Source of the DNA: Natronosalvus caseinilyticus
GTDB lineage: Archaea; Halobacteriota; Halobacteria; Halobacteriales; Natrialbaceae
DNA length: 64,000 bases
Direction: 5' to 3'
NCBI RefSeq assembly: GCF_017357105.1
Contig: NZ_CP071596.1
Coordinates: 1,550,001-1,614,000, forward strand
Position numbers and translations under genes: made by a program. Within the stretch, counting starts at the first letter, position 1. Each line of letters begins with the position of its first letter. Positions 25,936 to 34,396 of the stretch are shown in pieces. Below the pieces are notes generated by a model, which worked only from the letters and a program-made list of their open reading frames with translations, did not search any database and was not told the DNA's origin.

Positions 25936-27234
25936 TCAGCCGCCTCTCAGCACGGTCTCTTCGCCCTGGGCGACGGGGAAGGGTCCGTCGACGCCTTCGC
26001 TCCGCTCGTCGTCGGTTACGAGCGCGTGCGAGAGCTCCGCTCGGAGCGCTTCCTCGTCGTAGTCGGTACCGATGAACACGAGTTCCGTTCGGCGGTCACC
26101 GTGCTCGTCGTGCCACTCGAGGTCGGGTCGGTTCGACCTGAGCATGTCGCGCTCGACGGCGGGGAGGCTGGCGATCCAGGGGCCCTGTGCGGTGGCCCTG
26201 ACGGAGGGACCGGCCTGGGCGACCGTCACCCGCATCTCGTTGTCGGCGATCCAGGCAGTGCCCTTCGAACGGACGATTTCTGACGGTAACTCCCGGAGAA
26301 CGTCGGCGAACCGTTCGGGGTGGAAGGGACGGCGGCGGCGGAAGACGAACGAGGAGACGCCGTAGATTTCGTCGGGGTGGCGGTGGTCGTGGTTGCGCCC
26401 GTGGCCCCCATCTCCGTGGTGATCGTGGCCTCCTCCTTCGTGATGCTCGTAGCCTCCTCCTTCGTGATGCTCGTGATCGGAGTCGCGTTCCCCGTCGTCA
26501 TCGCGGGTCTCCGACCCTTCGTCGAGCGCACGCTTCCAGCCCGGCAGGTCGGCGAGACGGTCTGCATCGAACAGCCCCCTGCCGAGGAGTCGATCCGGGT
26601 CCACCGCGGAGAACTCCGTCCGAACCGTCTCCGCATCGGGCTGGAGCGCCCGGACGAGTTCGGCGGCGTGCTCGAGTTCGCCTTCGCTACACAGATCTGC
26701 CTTGTTGAGCAAGACCAGGTTCGAGACCTCGACCTGCTCGACCAGCAGGTCCGAGAGCGGCCGGTCGTCCTCGGTGCCGCGACGCTCCGGGACCTCGTCC
26801 CCGGCGAAGGCCTCGAGGAACGCGGGCGTGTCGAGGACGGTCACGAGCGTGTCGACGGCGTAGCGGGCGGCGACGCGGGATTCGGTCGTGAACAGTCGCG
26901 CGACGGGCGCGGGTTCGGAGATGCCCGAGGACTCGACGATCAGGTGGTCGAAGTCCCGGTCGCGAGCCAACCGGACGACGGCGGTCTCGAGGTCGTCCTG
27001 GAGTTCACAGCAGATACAGCCGTTCGAGAGCTCCGCGACGCCGTCCTCGAGGTCGAGTTCCGACCCCTCGGCGATCAGCTCGGCGTCGACGTTGACCTCG
27101 CCCATGTCGTTGACCAGCACCGCGAGCGACCGGTCCTCGGCGGTCGTCAGCAGGTGGTTGAGCAGCGTCGTCTTTCCCGCCCCCAGGCTCCCGGAGAGAA
27201 TCGTGACCGGAATCTGTTCGGTCTGCCCGTTCAT
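25936..27234 (-). CDS. CobW/COG0523-family GTPase, putative zinc or cobalt metallochaperone
   Basis: 432 residues. The P-loop GSLGAGKTTLLNHLL, the metal-binding NGCICC motif, ESSGISEP and LNKADLC are the defining G3E GTPase elements. The C-terminal CobW domain holds FVFRRRRPFHPERF. Between the domains (about residues 254-287) is a histidine-rich loop of repeated HEHHEGGG-like units, able to bind several metal ions. Such proteins insert metal into target enzymes using GTP. The neighbouring small zinc-ribbon gene, though broken, hints at zinc economy. The ArsA gene cluster is divergent. Confidence 0.92.
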   Translation of the reverse strand: MNGQTEQIPVTILSGSLGAGKTTLLNHLLTTAEDRSLAVLVNDMGEVNVDAELIAEGSELDLEDGVAELSNGCICCELQDDLETAVVRLARDRDFDHLIVESSGISEPAPVARLFTTESRVAARYAVDTLVTVLDTPAFLEAFAGDEVPERRGTEDDRPLSDLLVEQVEVSNLVLLNKADLCSEGELEHAAELVRALQPDAETVRTEFSAVDPDRLLGRGLFDADRLADLPGWKRALDEGSETRDDDGERDSDHEHHEGGGYEHHEGGGHDHHGDGGHGRNHDHRHPDEIYGVSSFVFRRRRPFHPERFADVLRELPSEIVRSKGTAWIADNEMRVTVAQAGPSVRATAQGPWIASLPAVERDMLRSNRPDLEWHDEHGDRRTELVFIGTDYDEEALRAELSHALVTDDERSEGVDGPFPVAQGEETVLRGG

Positions 27235-27352
27235 ACCGGCTACTGGTGCCGTGGTCCCTTGAATCCGATCCTCGAGGAGGACGAGATCCGGCTCTGGCTC
27301 GAATCTCCCACCGCCGCGATACCTTTTACCCGTCGGCCTCCCACATCAGGGC

Positions 27353-27649
27353 ATGGACCTGGCCGATCGTATCGAACGCTTTCGAGAGACGCTCGAGGAG
27401 TGGCTCCGTGGGCTCTACCACGGGATGATCACGCACCCGGCCTACGAGAAGATCGAGAAGGAAGCCGAGGACCTCGAGGACGCGTTCATGCTCGCGTGTT
27501 TCCCCGACGCGTTCGGCATCCCCTCACCCGTGTCGTACTACACCGCCGAACTCCTACCGTACCTCGAGACCGAGTTCGAGGCCTGGGAGCGCCGGCTGTG
27601 GGATCGCGACACCCTCATCGAACGCAAAGGCCAGCAGTATCACTTCTGA
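27353..27649 (+). CDS. Conserved small haloarchaeal protein upstream of the ArsA-type ATPase
   Basis: 98 residues, MDLADRIERFRETLEEWLRGLYHGM..., predicted helical and acidic, with a hydrophobic centre (FMLACFPDAFGIPSPVSYYTAELLPYL). A CCTTTTACC block about 24 nt upstream fits a leaderless start. It ends 7 bp before the ATPase gene, so they form an operon. Function unknown; a partner or adaptor of the ATPase is a reasonable guess. Confidence 0.75.
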   Translation: MDLADRIERFRETLEEWLRGLYHGMITHPAYEKIEKEAEDLEDAFMLACFPDAFGIPSPVSYYTAELLPYLETEFEAWERRLWDRDTLIERKGQQYHF

Positions 27650-27656
27650 TCGATCC

Positions 27657-28631
27657 ATGGAACCCTTCGTCTTCTTCGGTGGCAAGGGCGGGGTCGGCAA
27701 GACCACCGTCTCCTGTGCCTACGGCCTGCGGTGTGCCCGCGACGGGCTGCGGACGCTCGTCGTCTCGACCGACCCGGCCCACTCGGTCACCGACGTGTTC
27801 GATCAGCACTTCGACGACGATCCGACGCCCGTCGAGGGCATCGACGGCCTCGAGGCGATGCAACTCGACCCCGAGGAGGAGGTCACGCGCCATCTCGACG
27901 ACATCCGGCGGGACCTCTCCGAGCAGGTCTCGGCGGCGATGGTCAACGAGATCAATCGCCAGCTCGAGATGGCTCACGGGACGCCCGGGGCCTACGAGTC
28001 GGCGCTGTTCGACCGATTCATCGAGGTCATGCGCAATTCCGAGGGATACGACCGGGTCGTCTTCGACACCGCCCCATCGGGGAGCACGCTCCGCCTGCTC
28101 GGCCTGCCGGAGTTGCTCGAGGGCTGGATCGATCGGCTGATGTACAAACGCCGGACGAGCATCGACCTGTTCGAGAAGGCCGCCATCGGGAACAACGAAC
28201 CCCGGCGCGTGATGGACGGTGATCCCGTCCTCGCCCGTCTCCAGGAGCGCAAGGAGTTCTTCCGGTTCGCCGGAGACACCCTCGGTGACGACGCGGCCTT
28301 CTTCCTCGTACTCAACCCCGACGAACTCTCGCTGAACGAGACCGAACGCTCGATCGCCGACCTCGAGGAGAAGGACCTCCCCGTCCGCGGCCTCGTCGCC
28401 AACAAACTCACGCCCGAACCCGACGCCGACGAGAACGGACGGGGCGCGCGGTACCTCCGCGAGCGCGTGAAGACCGAGCGCGCACACCTCGAGACGATTC
28501 GGGAGACGTTCGGGCCGCCGCTGGTAGCCGAAATCGGCTGGCGGACCGCGGAGGTCAAAGGGAGCCTGCTCGAGGACGTCGCGAGCGAACTCGAGATCGA
28601 GACGGCGGTCGAACCGCCGACACACGTTTGA
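27657..28631 (+). CDS. ArsA/Get3 (TRC40)-family ATPase
   Basis: 324 residues, one ATPase domain. FFGGKGGVGKTTVSCAYGLRCA is the deviant Walker A with the signature lysine, VVSTDPAHSVTDVF is switch I, and VFDTAPSGSTLRLLGLPELL is switch II. Archaeal members act as homodimers; some resemble Get3 and target tail-anchored membrane proteins, others resemble arsenite pump ATPases. No ArsB or Cys-rich arsenic site is seen, so a Get3-like role is more likely. Confidence 0.9.
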   Translation: MEPFVFFGGKGGVGKTTVSCAYGLRCARDGLRTLVVSTDPAHSVTDVFDQHFDDDPTPVEGIDGLEAMQLDPEEEVTRHLDDIRRDLSEQVSAAMVNEINRQLEMAHGTPGAYESALFDRFIEVMRNSEGYDRVVFDTAPSGSTLRLLGLPELLEGWIDRLMYKRRTSIDLFEKAAIGNNEPRRVMDGDPVLARLQERKEFFRFAGDTLGDDAAFFLVLNPDELSLNETERSIADLEEKDLPVRGLVANKLTPEPDADENGRGARYLRERVKTERAHLETIRETFGPPLVAEIGWRTAEVKGSLLEDVASELEIETAVEPPTHV

Positions 28632-28821
28632 TACTCGAGCGGGGTCTGAGCGCGGTTCGAGCCTACCTCGACGGGTTCACTTCGTCGTTCCGTAGTCAGT
28701 ATGCTCGAGGAGCAGGTGAGGGACGATGACGACCCCTCAACCCGAGGCCGTGGCATGCCGTCCCCTTTCACACGACGACGAGAGCAAAAGCCGTTTAGCC
28801 AGGCCGTGCTCAAGAGGGGTA

Positions 28822-30021
28822 ATGACCAGCAGTTACCGGATCGGACTCGTCGGCAAACCCTCCGTCGGCAAGTCCTCCTTCTTCAACGCCGCCACGATGA
28901 ACGACGTCCCCGAGGGGGCCTACCCGTTCACCACTATCGACCCCAGCGTCGGCGAGGCCTACGTCCGCGTCGAGTGCGCCGCCCCCGAGTTCGACGAAAC
29001 CTGCACCCCCAACGTCGGCTACTGCGAGCACGGAACCCGCTTCGTCCCCACCAAACTCGTCGACGTCGCCGGCCTCATCCCCGGCGCTCACGAGGGGAAG
29101 GGCCTCGGGAACCAGTTCCTGACGGACCTCAACGAGACCGACGTGCTCGTCCACGTCGTCGACTTCGCCGGGGAGACGGACCTCGAGGGCGAACCCACCG
29201 AGGGTCACGACCCCCGCGAGGACATCGACTTTCTCGAGACCGAACTCGACCAGTGGTACCTCGGGGTGCTCGAGAAGGGGATCAACCGCTACTCGTCGGG
29301 CTACGTCACCGAGGACGACGCCATTGAGGAGGATCTGGCCGAGCAGATGAGCGCGTTCAAGACGAACGAGGACGAGCTCAAACTCCTCATCCGGCGCGTC
29401 GACATTGGTTTCGACCCCGAGGAGTGGGACGACGAGGACAAACTCGAACTGGCCCGCGAGATTCGCAAGGCCACGAAGCCGATGGTGATTGCGGCGAACA
29501 AGATGGATACGTCCGCAGCCCAGGCGAACTACGACGAGATCACGAGCGATCCCGAGTACGAGGACCTGACCATCGTTCCCTGCAGCGCCCACGCCGAGAA
29601 GGCGCTCAAGTCGGCCGACAAGGCCGGCGTCGTCGACTACCAGCCGGGTGACGATCACTTCGAGATCACGGGTGACATCTCCGAGAGCCAGGAGGAGGGC
29701 CTCGAGCAGATCCGCGACTTCCTCGACGCCTACGGCGCGACAGGTGTCCAGGCGGCGCTCGAGACCGCCCTGTTCGACGTCCTCGGCGTGACGCCGGTGT
29801 TCCCCGGCGGTGCGAACGGCCTGGGGAACGAACGCGGCGAGGTGCTCCCCGACTGTTTCCTGATCCCGCCGGAGTCGACCGCGGAGGACTTCGCGTACAG
29901 CCTCCACTCCGACATCGGCGACGGCTTCCTCTACGCCATCGACTGCCGGAGCAACCGCCAGTTAGGCAAGGACTACCCCGTCGAGGCTCGCGACGTCATC
30001 GAGGTCGTGACGACGAACTGA
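28822..30021 (+). CDS. ychF: YchF/OLA1-type Obg-family GTPase/ATPase
   Basis: 399 residues from ATG 28822 (MTSSYRIGLVGKPSVGKSSFFNAAT). G1 is GKPSVGKSS, G3 is VDVAGLIPGAHEGKGLGNQF and G4 is ANKMD. The N-terminal G domain is followed by a helical insertion and a C-terminal TGS-like domain (EVLPDCFLIPPESTAEDFAYSLHSDIGDGFLYAIDC). These proteins associate with ribosomes and stress responses. TTTAG about 21 nt upstream suggests a leaderless start; the open frame extends further but without family sequence. Confidence 0.92.
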   Translation: MTSSYRIGLVGKPSVGKSSFFNAATMNDVPEGAYPFTTIDPSVGEAYVRVECAAPEFDETCTPNVGYCEHGTRFVPTKLVDVAGLIPGAHEGKGLGNQFLTDLNETDVLVHVVDFAGETDLEGEPTEGHDPREDIDFLETELDQWYLGVLEKGINRYSSGYVTEDDAIEEDLAEQMSAFKTNEDELKLLIRRVDIGFDPEEWDDEDKLELAREIRKATKPMVIAANKMDTSAAQANYDEITSDPEYEDLTIVPCSAHAEKALKSADKAGVVDYQPGDDHFEITGDISESQEEGLEQIRDFLDAYGATGVQAALETALFDVLGVTPVFPGGANGLGNERGEVLPDCFLIPPESTAEDFAYSLHSDIGDGFLYAIDCRSNRQLGKDYPVEARDVIEVVTTN

Positions 30022-30105
30022 GTCTCGAACTGCGCGCGTCTCGAGTTGACTTCGGTCTGGCACGAGCATCACAGTAAACTCAATTTTGGCTCTGATAGCC
30101 CGTTT

Positions 30106-30996
30106 TCACACGCCGTTCGAGACTGGTGACTCGCTCTGTCGATCTGTTACGGTAACTTCGCCCGAGAGCAACTGTTCAGAAGGCGGAGCGAGCGTGATCT
30201 CTTCCTCCTCAAAGTGCCGTTTCACTAATCGACGGAAGTCCGACCGAATCGTCAAGATGTCCCTGTTATTCGGATCTTCGATCCACAACTCTGCTTGCAC
30301 CGTAATCGCGTTCTCCCCGAGCTCGAGAATCCGTGCGTTCGGCGCTGGATCATCGAGGATCGAATCATAATTGACCGCAATCTGTTGAATATCCATCATC
30401 GCCCGCTCGGTGTCCTCGTAGTAGGCGACGGACACCTGTTCCGTAATTCGGTACTGGTCCCGACCGTAGGGCCGGGTGAGCGCGTTGTTCGTGAGTTCAG
30501 TGTTCGGGACCGAGATCGTTTCGTTGTCCAGTGTCCGAACCCGCGTGACACGAAAGTCGACTGCTTCGATGGTTCCTTCCCCACCCGGCCACTCTATCCA
30601 GTCGCCAACGTTAAAGTCGGGATCAGCGACGAGAAACATCCCGCTGATCAGCGAACCGAACACGTGCTGCCCGGCGATACCGAGGACGAACGTGATGGCT
30701 GCAATGATGACCGCCGATTCGGAAAACACCCTTCCGTATCCGGCGGCAATTGTGCCCGTCAGGATCGCAAACCCTATCAGAACCACCTGAAGGTACGTCT
30801 TCGTTGCAGTCTCGATCGTGGGGTTATTGCGATTGCGCGATCTGACAACTCGAGTGACAAGCGGAACGAGAACGATCCGACCGATGAAATAGACGATCCC
30901 GAGGCCCAGAAGGAACCACAACAATTCTGACAACACCTGGTCGTACGCCGACAGTACATCTGTCACCCATTCTGGTGGAGAGGTCTGGCCGATCAT
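30106..30996 (-). CDS. MscS-family mechanosensitive channel
   Basis: 296 residues. Three N-terminal membrane helices (LLWFLLGLGIVYFIGRIVLVPLV; TYLQVVLIGFAILTGTIAAGY; SAVIIAAITFVLGIAGQHVFGSLISGMFLV) lead into the MscS beta domain (DPDFNVGDWIEWPGGEGTIEAVDFRVTRVRTLDNETISVPN) and an alpha-beta C-terminal part. The pore helix and the conserved beta-domain signature support a functional channel that releases solutes on osmotic down-shock. Single gene, convergent with ychF. Confidence 0.92.
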   Translation of the reverse strand: MIGQTSPPEWVTDVLSAYDQVLSELLWFLLGLGIVYFIGRIVLVPLVTRVVRSRNRNNPTIETATKTYLQVVLIGFAILTGTIAAGYGRVFSESAVIIAAITFVLGIAGQHVFGSLISGMFLVADPDFNVGDWIEWPGGEGTIEAVDFRVTRVRTLDNETISVPNTELTNNALTRPYGRDQYRITEQVSVAYYEDTERAMMDIQQIAVNYDSILDDPAPNARILELGENAITVQAELWIEDPNNRDILTIRSDFRRLVKRHFEEEEITLAPPSEQLLSGEVTVTDRQSESPVSNGV

Positions 30997-31238
30997 GCCG
31001 TACGGTTAGGGTTTGCCAATAAAAACACACTTGCTGGCTGCTCAATGCTCTCACGCGCATTGAGGTCATGCCGTTTTTCAGGCCATTGTACCAGACTCGC
31101 GCTGTGAATTCAGCACAGATAGCCGAATCACTTACATTCTGTCAGAAATGCTGTGACCGTCGCAGAGGATGAGTTCAGCACGACATCATCGTTTATTTCG
31201 CATTGACACCGGCGACCCATCCACTCACAACACCCTCT

Positions 31239-31688
31239 CTATCCATCGTCAGGTCGGCACGCATAGATGCCGTTCCCGATCATAGAAATGACAACTTCAT
31301 CGTTCTGATTGAGCCCTTCGATTCGGCTCTTCACGTAGCCGCGATCATCTCGGCTCTTCGAGAGTCGTTTCTCAATAACTTCGCTTCGCCGCCGGAGTGT
31401 ATCTCCTGGCCTCACAGGTGACTTCCATCTGATTTCATCGATACCGAACGAGCCGAGGAACGCGCTCTCCCCGTCGCTATTTACAACGCTCAGACGCATC
31501 ATGATGGACGCGGTGTGCCAGCCAGATGCAACGAGTTCTCCGAAGATAGACTCTTTCGCGGCGTCTTCGTCCAGGTGGAACGGTTGTGGGTCGTATTTCC
31601 GTGCGAACTCCTTGATCTCTTCTTTCGTGACTTCATACGTGCCGTACTCTTCTACGTCGCCGATTTCGATGTCTTCGTAATAGTGCAT
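31239..31688 (-). CDS. MaoC-like (R)-specific enoyl-CoA hydratase family protein
   Basis: 149 residues with a hot-dog fold. MHYYEDIEIGDVEEYGTYEVTKEEIKEFARKYDPQPFHLDEDAAKES contains the hydratase 2 motif with catalytic Asp and His (DPQPFHLDE), and GELVASGWHTASIMMRL the following helix. Such enzymes hydrate enoyl-CoA or related thioesters. TATAAAA lies directly against the ATG, too close to be its TATA box; an AT-rich block near 31755-31770 is a better promoter. Confidence 0.88.
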   Translation of the reverse strand: MHYYEDIEIGDVEEYGTYEVTKEEIKEFARKYDPQPFHLDEDAAKESIFGELVASGWHTASIMMRLSVVNSDGESAFLGSFGIDEIRWKSPVRPGDTLRRRSEVIEKRLSKSRDDRGYVKSRIEGLNQNDEVVISMIGNGIYACRPDDG

Positions 31689-31975
31689 TTTTATAACGGG
31701 TTCATTGGCTGGTTGCTGTGCTTCGTAATCCTGGGTGCCTGTGGAGGGTAAAGACCTTAAAATAAAACTTATTTTCTATAGTAATGCCGAGCCTCGATGG
31801 AACGGGCGATTTTCGCGTCGGCCGTCCCGAGCGCGCCTTCGAACCTCCCCCAACGCGGCTCGTACCCAATCTCGGCCGCTCGAAATCGTCGTCCTCGAGT
31901 CACCGCTCGTCGAAAATGGCCGGCGAAATCCGCCCGAACAGAAGCTATTTCCCCGCGGCTTCGGAACCTCGAGTC

Positions 31976-33340
31976 ATGACCGTGGACCTCGTTATTCACA
32001 ACGGGATCGTCCTCACACCTGCGGGTCGAAGCCCGAACTCGGGTATTGCCGTCGAGGACGGGAAAATCGTCGCCGTCGGCCGGAGCGACCAGCTTCCGAG
32101 CGCCCGAAAAACGATCGATGCCGGCGGGAACGTCATCGCCCCCGGCGTCGTCGACTGTCACATCCACAACCGCGAACCCGGCCTCGAGTACAAGGAAGAC
32201 TGGGAGTCGGCTACCCGGGCGGCCGCCGCGGGCGGCGTCACGACCGTCGTCGGCATGCCCAACACCGACCCCGTCATCGACCGGCCCGAGCACCTCGAGC
32301 TGAAACTCGAGCGCGGTGACGCGAGCGCCCACGTCGACTTCGGGAGCTACGTCGTCGTCACCTCCGAGAACCTCGACCGCATTGCCGCGTTGGACGAAGC
32401 GGGCGCGTTGGGGTATAAAATCTTCCTCGGTTCGACCGTCGGGGATGTCCCGCCGCCGAACGACGGCGAGATCCTCGAGGCGATGGAAATGATTCGGGAG
32501 ACGGGCAAGCGCCTCGGCTTCCACGAGGAGAACGGCGAGATCATCGACCACTACACTCGTCAGTTCCAGGACGCAGGGAAGAACCGGCCGATCGACCACG
32601 CTCACTCTCGACCCGTCATTGCCGAGTGCGAGGCCATCGAGCGCATGATCACCTTCGCCGAGGAAACCGGCGCGAAGATCCACATGTTCCACGTTTCCTC
32701 GGGGTCGGGTGCGGAGGCCGTCGCCCGCGGCAAGGAGCGCGGCGTCGACGTGACCGCCGAAACTTGCCCGCACTACCTCTGGTTCACCGAGTCGGTCCTC
32801 GAGGAGAAGGGCAACGTCGCCCGGATCCAGCCGCCGATCCGGGACGCCGACCAGCGCGACCGGCTCTGGACGGCCTTCCAGACGGGCGCCATCGACTGCG
32901 TCGCCACCGACCACGCGCCCCACACCCCCGAGGAGAAGCTGGTCGACGACCCCTTCGGGAACACCTGGGACGCTATCTCCGGTTTCGTCGGCCTCGAGAC
33001 GGAGGTCCCCGCGCTGCTCTCGTTCGTCGAGCAGGGACGGCTCACGCTCGAGGAGTGGGCCTACCATCACGCGACGCGGCCCGCCCAGGTCTGGGGGCTG
33101 TACCCACAGAAGGGGTCGCTGCAGGTGGGGACGGACGCCGATATTACGATCGTCGACCCCGACCTGGAGTGGACGCTCGAGGACGCCTCCGAGTTACACT
33201 CGAAGAACTGCGTGACGCCGTTCGAGGGCGAGACCTTCACCGGGAAGGCGGTGACGACGGTGGTCCGCGGCGAGGTCGTCTACGACGATGGCGAGGTCGT
33301 CGGGGAGTCGGGATACGGAGCCCGCGTTGAGCCGGTCTGA
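31976..33340 (+). CDS. Allantoinase/dihydroorotase-type cyclic amidohydrolase
   Basis: 454 residues from ATG 31976 (MTVDLVIHNGIVLTPAGRSPNSG). Metal site: HIH in DCHIHNREPG, the carboxylatable lysine in LGYKIFLGST, His in KIHMFHVSSGSG and ETCPHYLWF, and Asp in VATDHAPHTPEEK. The set is complete, so a binuclear metal enzyme is expected. Sequence around HNREPG and HEENGEIIDH leans towards allantoinase or a type I dihydroorotase; a hydantoinase is possible. No purine-catabolism or pyrimidine neighbours decide it. About 64 upstream open codons are basic and unlike the family. Confidence 0.85.
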   Translation: MTVDLVIHNGIVLTPAGRSPNSGIAVEDGKIVAVGRSDQLPSARKTIDAGGNVIAPGVVDCHIHNREPGLEYKEDWESATRAAAAGGVTTVVGMPNTDPVIDRPEHLELKLERGDASAHVDFGSYVVVTSENLDRIAALDEAGALGYKIFLGSTVGDVPPPNDGEILEAMEMIRETGKRLGFHEENGEIIDHYTRQFQDAGKNRPIDHAHSRPVIAECEAIERMITFAEETGAKIHMFHVSSGSGAEAVARGKERGVDVTAETCPHYLWFTESVLEEKGNVARIQPPIRDADQRDRLWTAFQTGAIDCVATDHAPHTPEEKLVDDPFGNTWDAISGFVGLETEVPALLSFVEQGRLTLEEWAYHHATRPAQVWGLYPQKGSLQVGTDADITIVDPDLEWTLEDASELHSKNCVTPFEGETFTGKAVTTVVRGEVVYDDGEVVGESGYGARVEPV

Positions 33341-34349
33341 AGCGGTGGACTCGAGGGATTCAGCGCAGAACGCGTACCGATCCGCGGGCGAGGTTCAGTA
33401 TCAAACCCGTGTTCACCTCACTGCATTCGAGATCATACTCGCTGTAATCGTCCGGAAGATGTGTGGTATGGTGGTCTGAGAACGAAACTAGGAAGACGGA
33501 GATTTGTGAGCAGTTTTTGCTCGAGATGGCGCTCAGAGCAGCGTCAGGATTGAACGGGAGAGAGAAGAATACCCGAAGGGATGTAAAGAGGAGGTATAAT
33601 CGTGCCCTCAATAAGTTCATAACCGGTTTCCGTATGGCGTTTTACGTATTGAGCGACGACCGATAGACGATGAACCGAATTGCTGGCTCAAGTCTGCTAT
33701 CCCGATTCGAATTCAGCGGTATGTAGGCCTCTATGCGGTGATTTGACCTGCCACCTCGACTCCGGAATATCTCATCAAATATTAGATACACGATTTCATA
33801 ATCGGTTTACTGCTACCGTTTTTGGAAATTTAATCTGTTGAGGTGACTGCGTAGATAGATCTTCAATACAGAAAGTGTAAACTACTCTCTTAGAGCGTCT
33901 CGGTCCGTTATTCAGGGAGAACGCTTCGAGAAAGACATCAGATGATCGGATGACGACGATGAGACATACCGTGCTTATCTGCCGATTCTGATTAGCCCTG
34001 TTATTTACCTAGGCGCCAATAAATTGCCTTGAGAGACTCCCTACCCAACGTTTGTGGAATTGAGCGCGTTCTTGAACGTGATCTCGATCTTGCAAATCCG
34101 CAGTTCGCCTCTTCCTAGATGCCCTCTAAAACACTCACTACACACATCTTCCGGACGAATAGCCCAATTATGAGCCATCTGAAAGACGGCCATAACTGTT
34201 CTCGAAGCCACTCTGCAGGGTAGACCGCAGTCATGCTTGCCGTATCGATTCGGGATTGCTGGACCGGCAGCAGCATGGTATATTCTCGAGTCGAGGGCTC
34301 CCTCTGAGCGATCGGCGAGGCGAGTCGATGTTAGTTAATCTCTCAATCG
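33341..34349. other. Gene-poor, AT-rich gap of about 1 kb
   Basis: No open frame has haloarchaeal composition. One basic 67-codon frame (33463-33666) is unlikely to be a gene. G+C falls clearly after 33500, with tracts such as ATCATCAAATATTAGAT near 33770. No tRNA, repeat array or recognisable transposase remnant was found. It may be a decayed insertion. Confidence 0.6.
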
Positions 34350-34373
34350 ACTCACGCTTTCGCGCGTGTGAGT
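34350..34373 (-). terminator. Hairpin downstream of the DUF1616 gene
   Basis: ACTCACGC and GCGTGTGAGT pair around a short loop, about 24 nt past the stop codon of the minus-strand gene. A modest T-rich stretch follows on that strand. It could act as terminator or mRNA end. Confidence 0.4.
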
Positions 34374-34396
34374 TCCGCCGTCACGGCGAGCGAGTA

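Noticed and set aside
26320-28140. Long plus-strand open frame antisense to the CobW gene and running into arsA
   Set aside because: Its product is a mirror of GAC/GAG-rich genes (Val, Arg and Leu-rich) with no domain; both strands of G+C-rich haloarchaeal genes are often open.
33463-33666. 67-codon plus-strand frame as a gene
   Set aside because: Basic product unlike haloarchaeal proteins, no promoter, AT-rich context, no recognisable motif.
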